Shown here: in pieces, positions 27,064 through 34,892 of the stretch
Position numbering within the stretch: position 1 is the stretch's first letter
Layout: the number at the start of each line of letters is the position of its first letter
DNA from: a virus
Direction: 5' to 3' (one strand)
DNA: 64,000 bases
Virus record (IMG/VR): IMGVR_UViG_3300027848_000009
Coordinates: 91,888 to 155,887 of that record
Position numbers and translations under genes: made by a program
The notes under the pieces: generated by a model
Databases searched by the model: none
The model's input: the letters and a program-made list of their open reading frames with translations, nothing else
What the model was told of the DNA's origin: nothing

Positions 27064-28036
27064 TTCCGCTGGGGCCACCCTCTTTGGAGCGTTGCTGCGT
27101 CTCGATTGTAGAGGCGTGGAACCCGAGAGCGGAGTCTTTTGATGTATCGAGATGCGAGTGCCCCGACTTCGAGAACTTCACATGATCTTGGTAAAGGTAA
27201 GGGACGTAAACCGGAGCAAGCCACATGTCGCTTTCTTGCGGTTCTGAAACTTCGGCCATGTGCTCGCCGCCATGGCCAAACTGGGTGAGGTAGCTGTAGC
27301 GCGGCGTTTCGCCTGTAACCTGCGTCACCCCATGAGTGCCAACGTAGTTTGCTGGGAAGAGAATCATGTCCCCAGTCTTGGGTTTGATGGTGACATCCAA
27401 ATAGGGGAAGTGCATTTCCCCACCCTCGTAATCGTCGTTAAAGTAGGCTAACCCGTTGACGACTTGGTACATGGCAATCTCACGACCGCTGTAGTAACGC
27501 TGGCCATCAACAACGAACGTGTTCGTGTCATTATCGTTGTGTAGACCGAGGTTAGCCCCCGGCATGAATTTCAGGCAGTGCCCCCTCATTCGCCACCAAA
27601 CCGAGTTGACCATGAGCGGGTAGAGATCGCAATACCGGATCAAGGCGTGGTAGAACGATTCTTCGACGTGCTCGAAAAACGCCCTCACGTCGTGCCTCGT
27701 TTCCGGGCTGACCGGTTCAGGCATTCCGTGACCACCAACTCGCATTGGCAGGGCTAGAAGGTCTTTGATGTCAACGACTCTCCCGTCAAAAGTTTCGCCA
27801 CGGATCATGTTGCCTTCTTCGTCCCTGATGATCTCAAGGCCACATGATGGGACGTAAGCCAACTCGTCGATGTGGGGGAGCACGACGCTTTGGTCTATGT
27901 CGAACACGTTATGAAAGTGAATGACGCCACCGGTGTGATGGGTGTATTCGATCTCGTTTACGCGTTTGCAGTCATTTTCGTCAAGACTGTAATATGCGTA
28001 TTTGTTGCGATCCGGAGGGCCAAGTCGTGCGGGCAT
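27038..28036 (-). CDS. 2OG-Fe(II) oxygenase, prolyl 4-hydroxylase-like (5)
   Basis: 332 residues, the longest P4H-like protein here. His166-x-Asp168 (LHNDND), AYFNDDYEGGEMHFP, distal His235 (GTHGVTQVTGE) and Arg246. The C-terminal ~75 residues (after GHGGEHMAE) are an added polar tail. It is the last gene of the minus-strand operon 27038-30059. The upstream sequence holds a TAATATAG stretch 10 bp before the ATG, which could be part of a promoter. Confidence 0.83.
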   Translation of the reverse strand: MPARLGPPDRNKYAYYSLDENDCKRVNEIEYTHHTGGVIHFHNVFDIDQSVVLPHIDELAYVPSCGLEIIRDEEGNMIRGETFDGRVVDIKDLLALPMRVGGHGMPEPVSPETRHDVRAFFEHVEESFYHALIRYCDLYPLMVNSVWWRMRGHCLKFMPGANLGLHNDNDTNTFVVDGQRYYSGREIAMYQVVNGLAYFNDDYEGGEMHFPYLDVTIKPKTGDMILFPANYVGTHGVTQVTGETPRYSYLTQFGHGGEHMAEVSEPQESDMWLAPVYVPYLYQDHVKFSKSGHSHLDTSKDSALGFHASTIETQQRSKEGGPSGTRIPYEEE

Positions 28037-28046
28037 ATCTACTATA

Positions 28047-28820
28047 TTATCTTACTTTGTAAGCAATAGCAGTGCCGATTTCGTCGTGCGCTAAGTGAAA
28101 CACGTTGAAGTCGTCGCGCTGCAAAATTCTCCTGTTGATCCGGTGCATGTGATGTTCGTGCGCCTTTAGTCCGTCCTCGTAGAGCGACCCAAACTCGGCG
28201 AGGTCATAGATCATCATGATTCCGCCAACTTTGATGGAGTCAAGTAGACGATCTACGATGTTCAAGTTTGGGGTAAGGAAGTCATGGGTGTGCAGTCGAG
28301 CGGAGTCGAAATAGTTGACAACGTTTCCGTCTTCGAAATCCTGAAGGTCGATTACGTTGTATTTGCATTCTGAATGATTTGGAACGGTTCCATTTTCGTC
28401 AAGCGTTTCTTCCATAATTCTGGTTTCAAAAGTATTGATCCAGTAATAGTCCTTGGTACCTTCAGACATGGCGGGGAAGTGAGTGTTGACTGGAAAGGAT
28501 CCGGAAATTAGAATTTTTTCCGGCGTGGTCGGATCGACGGGTTTAAGGATGCCAAAAAGCGACTTGACGGCAATGTAGTTTCGCCACGCGTATTCGAGCC
28601 AAGTATTATCCTGCTCGCCAAGCCACGTAGAGTACTTCCAGAAGTACCAGTCGCGACCCATGGCCGCTTGTCGCTTGTCAGCGTTTGCTTCCGCGATTCC
28701 GGCATCAGCAAGTCTTGAGTAGTCGCGAACAAGGCTCAGTTCGTCATCCCATGTTGCGCCAGTCTGATTAGTGGAGAGGCTTCTAGCGACAATGCCTTTA
28801 TGGAAAATGCTGCTAGACAT
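28047..28820 (-). CDS. Methyltransferase-fold-like protein (paralogue of 35178-35876)
   Basis: 257 residues. The second half has the strand-helix order of class I methyltransferases: KILISGSF, KYNVIDLQDF, then NIVDRLLDSIKVGGIMMIYDL (typical post-motif-IV helix and strand) and a closing DEIGTAIAYKVR. The glycine-rich SAM loop (GxGxG) is not standard, so SAM binding is uncertain. The plus-strand protein at 35178 shares the same order of elements. The N-terminal ~110 residues are mostly helical with WYFWKYSTWLGEQDNTWLEYAW. Function unknown; neighbours are oxygenases. Confidence 0.5.
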   Translation of the reverse strand: MSSSIFHKGIVARSLSTNQTGATWDDELSLVRDYSRLADAGIAEANADKRQAAMGRDWYFWKYSTWLGEQDNTWLEYAWRNYIAVKSLFGILKPVDPTTPEKILISGSFPVNTHFPAMSEGTKDYYWINTFETRIMEETLDENGTVPNHSECKYNVIDLQDFEDGNVVNYFDSARLHTHDFLTPNLNIVDRLLDSIKVGGIMMIYDLAEFGSLYEDGLKAHEHHMHRINRRILQRDDFNVFHLAHDEIGTAIAYKVR

Positions 28821-29148
28821 TGTTCTCTACCTCGAACGACGAAATGTGACGACGACGCCAAAACCTGCGCGATAGCAGCATCATCCAACTTTTTTGTTTA
28901 CGTCCAAACGAGAATCCGGGATCGCAGGAACGTTGCTTGTCCCCGACCGGCAGGTAGGGCTCCATTGGATGTGGTTCGAACATCCACCCACATCGATCAA
29001 TCAGATCGTCGATTGTGTACGTGTTCATGTCTTCTTCGTTCAAACCAAGAATGTAGAAGCAGGACAACAGGTGCTTGGATGACCACCCCAATTCCGAGTG
29101 CGGGCTGTAAATCTTTCCAGATGTTGGGCTTACTTGCCTAATTGTCAT
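28813..29148 (-). CDS. Hypothetical protein in the minus-strand island operon
   Basis: 111 residues. The N-terminal half is hydrophobic/aromatic (SSKHLLSCFYILGL) and the C-terminal part is very basic (KQKSWMMLLSRRFWRRRH). No family recognised. It overlaps its downstream neighbour by 8 bp and its upstream neighbour by 1 bp, which supports translation as an operon. Confidence 0.55.
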   Translation of the reverse strand: MTIRQVSPTSGKIYSPHSELGWSSKHLLSCFYILGLNEEDMNTYTIDDLIDRCGWMFEPHPMEPYLPVGDKQRSCDPGFSFGRKQKSWMMLLSRRFWRRRHISSFEVENNV

Positions 29149-29378
29149 TACTGATCTTCTTTGAGTTTTTCACAGAGCACAAGCATCCCTTCTTCTGGGA
29201 ACTCAAGCGCTCCGATCGCCGGATTGAAGACAAGCGTTTTTTCCATTCGGTTTCCAAATGGATCGACCTCCGTTGTGACGTCCTCTAACATCGACATACC
29301 GGCCGCTGCGGCAATCTCTCGTGGATGACGATCGTCTCCACCGATTACCGAGAGAAGATGAGGTGAAGAGAATTTCAT
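29148..29378 (-). CDS. Hypothetical protein
   Basis: 76 residues, mixed alpha/beta, with ALEFPEEGMLVLCEKLKEDQ at its end. Overlaps both neighbours by 1-4 bases. No family recognised. Confidence 0.55.
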   Translation of the reverse strand: MKFSSPHLLSVIGGDDRHPREIAAAAGMSMLEDVTTEVDPFGNRMEKTLVFNPAIGALEFPEEGMLVLCEKLKEDQ

Positions 29379-29587
29379 AACAAGAGACTTTCAAGGGCCG
29401 ACAACTGCCGCTTTAGTGAAAGATAGTTGGAGTAATTGAGATCCTCCTCAGTGACAGGGATCACCATATCCGAGGATGCCGTTTCAACGTCAACTTCTAG
29501 GAAAGAGCATAAAATGTAAATGGAGTATTCCAAAAAATCTTGTGCTTCCAGTTTCGCCTGAGCAACAACTTCTGAAGTTAGTGACAT
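29375..29587 (-). CDS. Small acidic hypothetical protein
   Basis: 70 residues from the ATG at 29587, which has AGGA a few bases upstream; a TTG at 29605 overlapping the upstream stop is an alternative. Helical and acidic. Resembles in size and composition its neighbours at 29602 and 29826 and the plus-strand gene at 39425: short helical proteins containing an LxxDVD/LDVD-type turn. Confidence 0.55.
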   Translation of the reverse strand: MSLTSEVVAQAKLEAQDFLEYSIYILCSFLEVDVETASSDMVIPVTEEDLNYSNYLSLKRQLSALESLLL

Positions 29588-29601
29588 TTCTCGTCCTTGA
29601 G

Positions 29602-29823
29602 TCAAGATGCCTGAATTGTCGCAAGATATGACTTCGCGAGATTCAAGGTCTGCATTGATCGCAGAAGCTCTGCGTCGCTGGGGTCATCTGATGTGAAATC
29701 GTCCGCAACAGATGATACATCAAAACCCCTGCCGAGGCAGGCGATGAGAACGTCTTCCTCAATCGCCGTGAGTGCAGTCTCTGCGGCTTCAATTTTCTGA
29801 TCTTTGGTGATTGTGAAAATCAT
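29602..29823 (-). CDS. Small acidic hypothetical protein
   Basis: 73 residues, nearly all helical, with Ala/Glu/Asp-rich segments and a C-terminal NLAKSYLATIQ helix. Two bases separate it from the upstream gene. No family recognised. Confidence 0.55.
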   Translation of the reverse strand: MIFTITKDQKIEAAETALTAIEEDVLIACLGRGFDVSSVADDFTSDDPSDAELLRSMQTLNLAKSYLATIQAS

Positions 29824-29825
29824 CT

Positions 29826-30059
29826 TCAGAGCCTTTCGAGAGCGATTTTTAGCCGGTTGTAAGATGCCACTCGCTCAGCCAGACCGATTTCAAGAACGCC
29901 TTCGCACTCTTCTGGCGTTGGATGACTTCCCGGGTCGATGCTGTCGGGGAGAATTCCGGCATGAAGCGCGGCGGCGATCACCAATTTCTCCTGCTCTTGC
30001 AGGACATTCCCTAGATGCCGTCGCTTTGCGTCGTTGCTAACCCTGTTAAGCGCTACCAT
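29826..30059 (-). CDS. Small helical hypothetical protein, first gene of the minus operon
   Basis: 77 residues with two long amphipathic helices (NVLQEQEKLVIAAALHAGIL and IGLAERVASYNRLKIALERL). First gene of a seven-gene minus-strand operon that diverges from the GPx-like gene. The TACAATAAATAG motif at 30092-30103 lies about 30 bp upstream of its ATG. Confidence 0.55.
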   Translation of the reverse strand: MVALNRVSNDAKRRHLGNVLQEQEKLVIAAALHAGILPDSIDPGSHPTPEECEGVLEIGLAERVASYNRLKIALERL

Positions 30060-30091
30060 AATTTATCTCCAGAGACTGAGGTGACAACCAC

Positions 30092-30103
30092 TATTTATTG
30101 TAG
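30092..30103 (-). promoter_or_regulatory. Promoter-like motif TACAATAAATAG (minus strand)
   Basis: Identical to the 12-mer at 186-197, in the 88-bp divergent region between 30059 and 30148. A GGAG ribosome-binding site lies between it and the ATG at 30059. A separate TACTAT near 30135-30140 could serve the plus-strand gene. Confidence 0.4.
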
Positions 30104-30147
30104 CATGCGAAGATGTTGCAAAGGTTGTGTGATGATACTATGTAGGC

Positions 30148-30795
30148 ATGATTGATCTTGTTAAACCTTCACAAACGCTGATTGAAACATTGGTCGCCGA
30201 ACATCACCTCGGACCAACACCTGACGGAGAAAGCGTGTACGACATCCCCGTTGGATCGATCGATGGTTCCGTCTCCCGAATGCTCGAAAAGCGTAAAGAT
30301 AACGTCACAATGATGGTGAACGTCACCGGGGGGTGCGGCAACTCGATGCAGTACCCGATGCTGCAAGTTCTTGAGTACGACTACGCCGACTATGGATTCA
30401 AAATAATTTGCATCCCAACAAACGACTACTGCGAATACGGGTATGGCGACTTCAAGGACAACTCAACCAGCACAGCCCAAGAAGCACACGACTACGCCTA
30501 CTACAATTACAGGGTCAGGATGGACTTTACCGAACTCCTTATCTCCCGCCACAACCGGGAAGACGAAGATAGCAAAACCCCACACCGCCTCTACGCCAGA
30601 CTCGGAATTGACGAAGGTCCAATTAGAGGAAATTTTGAGAAGTGGATAGTCTCTAGAGACGGCAAGCGTCGCGCCCGGTTCACCAACGGCTCCCTCCTCC
30701 CTGCGAATTTTGAGAGCGGCAACGACAACTACGCACCGCAGGAAGCACTGCGACGCATCCGTGGAGCAATCGAATATTTCCTAACAGAGGACTAA
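30148..30795 (+). CDS. Glutathione-peroxidase-like thioredoxin-fold protein
   Basis: 215 residues. MMVNVTGGCGNSMQYPMLQVLEYDYADYGFKIICIPTNDY at about 55-94 follows the GPx pattern (VNV.s.CG.t.QY..L..L...Y...GF.V...P.N.F), with Cys63 at the peroxidatic position. The usual FGxQEP motif that supplies the catalytic glutamine is replaced by YCEYGYG, so peroxidase activity is doubtful. A LYARLGI segment sits where family members often have the second half of the fold. It begins the second plus-strand part of the island. It could protect oxygenases or reduce an oxidised substrate; this is inference. Confidence 0.6.
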   Translation: MIDLVKPSQTLIETLVAEHHLGPTPDGESVYDIPVGSIDGSVSRMLEKRKDNVTMMVNVTGGCGNSMQYPMLQVLEYDYADYGFKIICIPTNDYCEYGYGDFKDNSTSTAQEAHDYAYYNYRVRMDFTELLISRHNREDEDSKTPHRLYARLGIDEGPIRGNFEKWIVSRDGKRRARFTNGSLLPANFESGNDNYAPQEALRRIRGAIEYFLTED

Positions 30796-30833
30796 CATCC
30801 GACGGCACGCCAATTTGAGAGTAGTATCAAGCA

Positions 30834-30974
30834 ATGGATCCGCAACCATTCAACGCAAACGATGTCATCGCTGATCTTGCAGAACAAGTGAAGCAACTGT
30901 CACTAAACAACACAATTCTGCGGGCGATGCTCAAGAAGACACAAGAGGAACCTGAAGCAAACCAAACAAACTAA
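30834..30974 (+). CDS. Small hypothetical protein
   Basis: 46 residues (begins MDPQPFNANDVIADLAEQVK) with one helix and a Lys/Glu/Gln/Asn tail. Its TAA overlaps the next ATG by one base (TAATG), which supports it being translated. No family recognised. Confidence 0.55.
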   Translation: MDPQPFNANDVIADLAEQVKQLSLNNTILRAMLKKTQEEPEANQTN

Positions 30975-31396
30975 TGGAACGCGTAATCTACTCTCCAAGC
31001 GAAGACGAACTGGAAGAAGCACAGTCGATTGCCGAATCCAATGGACTGCTCATCCAAGTCGGCGACTCCGAAGCGACGAAAAACATGGACTTCGATCGCT
31101 CGAAAGTCCAAATAATTAGCATCCCGAGCGTTCAGGAATTGCGCCTTTCCAACACCTTTTTCAAGTTGGGTCAGCTTTTGCGCGTCGAGTACATCGACGA
31201 GTTCGACAGCGTCAACGGACTGGAAATGCGCCTGAGACACGAAACGGGCCTAGTTGAGGATTCCAACGGGAAAGTTTCACCATGCGGTTCGATCATCGTT
31301 TTTCCCATCAGGCCAGCGAACAGTGGCAAATACGCTGGCGAAATTTTCGACAACGATGGCGTCATCGCTACATTCACATGCGAGGTGAGAGCGTGA
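30974..31396 (+). CDS. Hypothetical protein in the oxygenase island
   Basis: 140 residues with an acidic helical N-terminus and a beta-rich C-terminal half (CGSIIVFPIRPANSGKYAGEIFDNDGVIATFTCEV) that resembles an immunoglobulin-like strand pattern. Coupled to both neighbours by overlapping start/stop codons. No family recognised. Confidence 0.6.
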   Translation: MERVIYSPSEDELEEAQSIAESNGLLIQVGDSEATKNMDFDRSKVQIISIPSVQELRLSNTFFKLGQLLRVEYIDEFDSVNGLEMRLRHETGLVEDSNGKVSPCGSIIVFPIRPANSGKYAGEIFDNDGVIATFTCEVRA

Positions 31397-31956
31397 AGTC
31401 CGACCACATCAACGTAAGTCACATTGACGTCGACTTTTCCAATTTCATAGAGGCTTTAGAAAACTGGTCAAAAATGCCAGACATCCCGATTGACTGGAAG
31501 AAGGCCAAGGTTGGCAATGGGGACGTGAGTGACGGGAGATCCAATAGCGTCATCGATCTTATGCCAGTCCTTGAAAATGAAACCTTTTCAGGACATCCCG
31601 TATCTGTCGAGTTCAAACGTTTACATGTACTGATAGACGAAATTGTTACCGAATACAAGGAACGATTCGGCATCCCTCTCCGCTTCGACAACGGATGGGC
31701 AGTAAATCGATACGAAATTAGTCAGGAATACGTCCCCCACTATGACTGGGCACCACTCGAAGACAGGGTGGTCAGCGTCGTCGTGATGGCTAATACCCCC
31801 ACTTCCGGCGGAGAACTAATTTTCCCCGACCACGATCTCACGGTACCTGCAGCAGCAGGCACGGTCGTCGTTTTCCCGTCGTCCTTTCCTTACAGGCATG
31901 CATCAATGCCTGTGAAAGAAGGAACGAAATACTCGATTGTTTCTTGGTTGGGTTAA
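31393..31956 (+). CDS. 2OG-Fe(II) oxygenase, prolyl 4-hydroxylase-like (6)
   Basis: 187 residues from the GTG at 31393, which overlaps the upstream TGA. His116-x-Asp118 (PHYDWA), TPTSGGELIFP, distal His169 (PYRHASMPV) and Lys179 are present, so a complete active site. It is smaller than the other copies. The next gene has the same length and a matching C-terminal layout but lacks these residues. Confidence 0.84.
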   Translation: MKSDHINVSHIDVDFSNFIEALENWSKMPDIPIDWKKAKVGNGDVSDGRSNSVIDLMPVLENETFSGHPVSVEFKRLHVLIDEIVTEYKERFGIPLRFDNGWAVNRYEISQEYVPHYDWAPLEDRVVSVVVMANTPTSGGELIFPDHDLTVPAAAGTVVVFPSSFPYRHASMPVKEGTKYSIVSWLG

Positions 31957-31958
31957 TC

Positions 31959-32522
31959 ATGTTTCCAAAAATCTACGAAGACTACATTTACGTCTACGAA
32001 AAATCCGTTGTCATTGAAGAAGGCATGGAGGACGTGATCAGGAGGGGGACTGCCTCGGATTGGTCTTTCGTGAGTTTTACGACAGTCGTGCCGGAATCAG
32101 CCGATGTCGCGCTCTCGGAGATCGCCTCTCTCAATCCACTATCGACCCAAGTCGACGACGTTTTCCTAAATTACTTGAGAGAGAAAATTACTTCAATAGA
32201 TTTTATTTCATTAGAAAATTTCCAAGATTACTGTCTATCCCATGACATTTCTGCTAAACAATTTTCTTCTTACGACATGATTAGAATTTCTTCTACAAGC
32301 AACAATGGGTTCTCTGCAATTGTAGGAGGACTGCTGCAAGACGGAATTATATCCGAGGTTGTATCTATCTCTCCGAATGATACAAAACTTGACTTTCCCC
32401 ACCTCGGAATAGAAGTACCCATTTCGCAGGGTGACACAGTTTTTATTCCGGGCGGATTCCCATACTCTTTCCGATGTTTAGCAAACCCATCCAATATCTT
32501 CCTAAAACGTTCTTGTCGGTAA
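31959..32522 (+). CDS. Oxygenase-like pseudoenzyme lacking metal ligands
   Basis: 187 residues from the ATG at 31959, the same length as the upstream oxygenase. The C-terminal layout can be aligned with paralogues 2 and 6 through GLLQDGIISEVVS, LGIEVPISQGDTVFIPGGFPYSF, where the others read DLTVPAAAGTVVVFPSSFPYRH. The HxD motif is replaced by Ser-Asn-Asn and the distal His by Phe-Arg. It therefore cannot bind Fe(II) in the usual way. Since the frame is intact and flanked by active-looking paralogues, it may be a structural partner or substrate binder rather than a decayed gene. Confidence 0.6.
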   Translation: MFPKIYEDYIYVYEKSVVIEEGMEDVIRRGTASDWSFVSFTTVVPESADVALSEIASLNPLSTQVDDVFLNYLREKITSIDFISLENFQDYCLSHDISAKQFSSYDMIRISSTSNNGFSAIVGGLLQDGIISEVVSISPNDTKLDFPHLGIEVPISQGDTVFIPGGFPYSFRCLANPSNIFLKRSCR

Positions 32523-32525
32523 AAA

Positions 32526-34010
32526 TTGGGAGTTTCAAAAATCGTCATAGTCGGATCTGGCACTGCCGGACTTGTTAACGCCCTCGTTCTTAAAAAAGTG
32601 TTGAGCAAGTTAGATGTCACCGTCGTTTCATCTGAATCAATCGGCATTATTGGTGTAGGTGAAGGAAGCACCGAGCACTGGACAACATTCGAAAAATTGA
32701 CAAATATTGATCGATCTGAGATGGTACGAGAAACCGGAGCCACCTTCAAATTTGGAATTAGATTTCTCGACTGGACAACACACACACCCGACTACTTCCA
32801 TAGCATCAGTGGCGGACAGGCCACACAGGCGACCTTCAACGGAACCTACAACTGGGCGGTCGCTCAAGAAAAGCAGTTGACTCCAACATTCGGAACACCG
32901 TCGATCATCCACAATCTGGTCAGAGAAACCGAAGAAAACATATTAGACCAAACAAACCAGTTTCATTTCGATACGTTTCTCCTGAACAAATATCTGAAAA
33001 GCAAGTGTTCAGATGCTGGTGTCAACTTCATTGAGGGAACAGTCGTAGGGATTCGCCGCGATCCAATCACTGGAGACGTTTCAGGGATACATCTTGAGGA
33101 CCGCGAAGATGTGATCGAAGCAGACTTCGTCGTTGACGCTTCAGGTTTCCGTCGTGAGGTCATTTCCAGACTAGGGGATGCAAGGTGGGAGTCATTCGAG
33201 GATTACCTCCCTACCGACAGCGCTGTCGTTTTCCAAACACCAGAAGACACCGTCAACGGCATAAAGCCTTACACGTTGGCAACCGCGATGAGTTCTGGCT
33301 GGATGTGGGAAATTCCAACTATCAGTCGCCGCGGCAATGGTTACGTTTTCTCTTCATCACATATCTCTGACGAGGATGCAGTAGATGAGGCGTCGAGAGT
33401 GAGTGGCTTCGATGTTCCAGATACCGCTCGTATCATTAGGTACAATTCTGGATACCTGAAAGAAACATGGAAGCACAACTGCGTCGCTGTCGGTCTTTCT
33501 TCCAACTTTATTGAGCCGCTTGAAGCAACATCAATTTCCGCCTCCATAAATCAGGCGATACTTTTGACGAGTTACATTCCTGCGTACTCCCCCGATGCAA
33601 GCATTATCAGGTCTGAATATTGCCGCATTTTTGATTCCATGATGGAAAACTTATTGACAATGATTTCGCTTCACTATGTTTCCAATAGGGACGATACAAG
33701 CATGTGGGCGGATCAGAAACATCGGCCACTACCGCCCACCCTTTCCACGATTATCGAGATTATGAAGTATCGCGGTCTGGAAGAACACGACATACCAGAC
33801 TGCGGATTTGATCTATTTAGATCCTTCCATTTTTGGCACGTTGCTCAGGGGCAGGGTTTGATTTCGAAAGATGTCTGCGCCAGCAATATCTCGATGCGTG
33901 GCACCAATGACCTACTCGAACGCAGCGTTTCAGATAGCATTTCCGGAAGCCGACACGGCAAATTGATCGGACACAAAGAAGCACTCATGAAAGGTTGCAG
34001 TCGTGGCTAA
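32526..34010 (+). CDS. Flavin-dependent tryptophan halogenase homologue
   Basis: 494 residues from a TTG four bases after the previous stop. It has the FAD-binding GSGTAG near residue 10, the halogenase signature W-x-W-x-I-P at 259-264 (GWMWEIP), a Lys at position 75 (GATFKFGIRF) matching the catalytic lysine, and Glu333 in EPLEATSI matching the catalytic glutamate of PrnA-type enzymes. Full length for the family. These enzymes use FADH2, O2 and chloride or bromide to halogenate tryptophan or indole compounds. No flavin reductase is visible, so host reductase would be needed. Substrate may be a peptide, free Trp or another aromatic. Confidence 0.85.
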   Translation: MGVSKIVIVGSGTAGLVNALVLKKVLSKLDVTVVSSESIGIIGVGEGSTEHWTTFEKLTNIDRSEMVRETGATFKFGIRFLDWTTHTPDYFHSISGGQATQATFNGTYNWAVAQEKQLTPTFGTPSIIHNLVRETEENILDQTNQFHFDTFLLNKYLKSKCSDAGVNFIEGTVVGIRRDPITGDVSGIHLEDREDVIEADFVVDASGFRREVISRLGDARWESFEDYLPTDSAVVFQTPEDTVNGIKPYTLATAMSSGWMWEIPTISRRGNGYVFSSSHISDEDAVDEASRVSGFDVPDTARIIRYNSGYLKETWKHNCVAVGLSSNFIEPLEATSISASINQAILLTSYIPAYSPDASIIRSEYCRIFDSMMENLLTMISLHYVSNRDDTSMWADQKHRPLPPTLSTIIEIMKYRGLEEHDIPDCGFDLFRSFHFWHVAQGQGLISKDVCASNISMRGTNDLLERSVSDSISGSRHGKLIGHKEALMKGCSRG

Positions 34011-34713
34011 GAATCCAAGTTTTCACTTTCCGACCGGAAAGATTGGTCAAATCATGTATGGGGATAACTTGATCCCAAAACGAATATGTGAAGGATTGAT
34101 AGATGAAAGCAGTCGCTACTTCGACAGGCTTTTCAAGCCCGGGATAACTATTAGTGGATCGAACCCCCTTGTCAAGTCGTCAAGTGACTTCAACTTTTCT
34201 AAAAAGATGATTGATGAGGTCGGTGTCGACTCAAGCAATTTTGCATTTTACGAGAACGAAGTTTCAGTTGGTTTGTACTCGGCTATCGCCCACTACATTC
34301 AAGAATATGAAGAATTGTGGAATTGGCCGGGCGTTCAGGATACGGGCTACCGGATGCAAAGATACTTCCGCAATCACGGTTACTACAGGGCCCACGTCGA
34401 CGGCAATCCATGGGAGTCCATATCGGGTGGCGAGAAACCACGAGTACTAGGCGTGATCATCTACCTCAATGATGTCGAAGTTGGTGGAAGTACATATTTC
34501 CCCAGCCATGACGTTCATGTCCCAGCAAAAGCAGGTCGAATCAGTGTTTTCCCAACGAATTGGACCCACCCCCACATGGGGCAGGTACCGATTACTTCAG
34601 ATAAGTGGATAATCAGTACTTTTATGACCGCCGACATTTACGATCGGACACCAGCACAAGAGCCCGAAACGTACGCCAAGGATAACGAATCCTCCGAAAC
34701 AGATGGCTCGTGA
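34003..34713 (+). CDS. 2OG-Fe(II) oxygenase, prolyl 4-hydroxylase-like (7)
   Basis: 236 residues from a GTG that overlaps the halogenase gene by 8 bp, so the two are translationally linked. His131-x-Asp133 (AHVDGN), VIIYLNDVEVGGSTYFP, distal His191 (THPHMGQVPIT; His189 is a possible alternative) and Lys201. It has the most classical P4H-type sequence of the set. An acidic Glu/Ser/Asp tail ends the protein. In the count of intact P4H-like enzymes in this window, this is the sixth with the standard small fold plus extensions (the numbering here includes paralogue 5 on the minus strand, so seven entries in total). Confidence 0.86.
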   Translation: MAKNPSFHFPTGKIGQIMYGDNLIPKRICEGLIDESSRYFDRLFKPGITISGSNPLVKSSSDFNFSKKMIDEVGVDSSNFAFYENEVSVGLYSAIAHYIQEYEELWNWPGVQDTGYRMQRYFRNHGYYRAHVDGNPWESISGGEKPRVLGVIIYLNDVEVGGSTYFPSHDVHVPAKAGRISVFPTNWTHPHMGQVPITSDKWIISTFMTADIYDRTPAQEPETYAKDNESSETDGS

Positions 34714-34716
34714 TGG

Positions 34717-34726
34717 TAAAATAAGG
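34717..34726 (+). promoter_or_regulatory. AT-rich promoter-like motif TAAAATAAGG
   Basis: Resembles the TACAATAARTAG motif and lies 20 bp before the ATG at 34746, with GGAGG in between. No -35 identified. Confidence 0.25.
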
Positions 34727-34745
34727 TTTAAGGTTGGAGGTAACC

Positions 34746-34892
34746 ATGGCTGAACCAGAGGAAGACTACGTCCCAGAAGGGTGGGACCCCGAACTTCAGA
34801 GATTTGTTCGTGACGACGGAGCAGCCGATCCCGTTGTCACCTGTTTCGTTTTTGAAAACAACCCGATTTACGAGAATGAGGAATCAGAATAA
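34746..34892 (+). CDS. Small acidic hypothetical protein
   Basis: 48 residues (MAEPEEDYVPEGWDPELQRF...), acidic. GGAGG lies 5 bp before the ATG, and the TAA overlaps the next ATG (TAATG). No family recognised. Confidence 0.6.
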   Translation: MAEPEEDYVPEGWDPELQRFVRDDGAADPVVTCFVFENNPIYENEESE

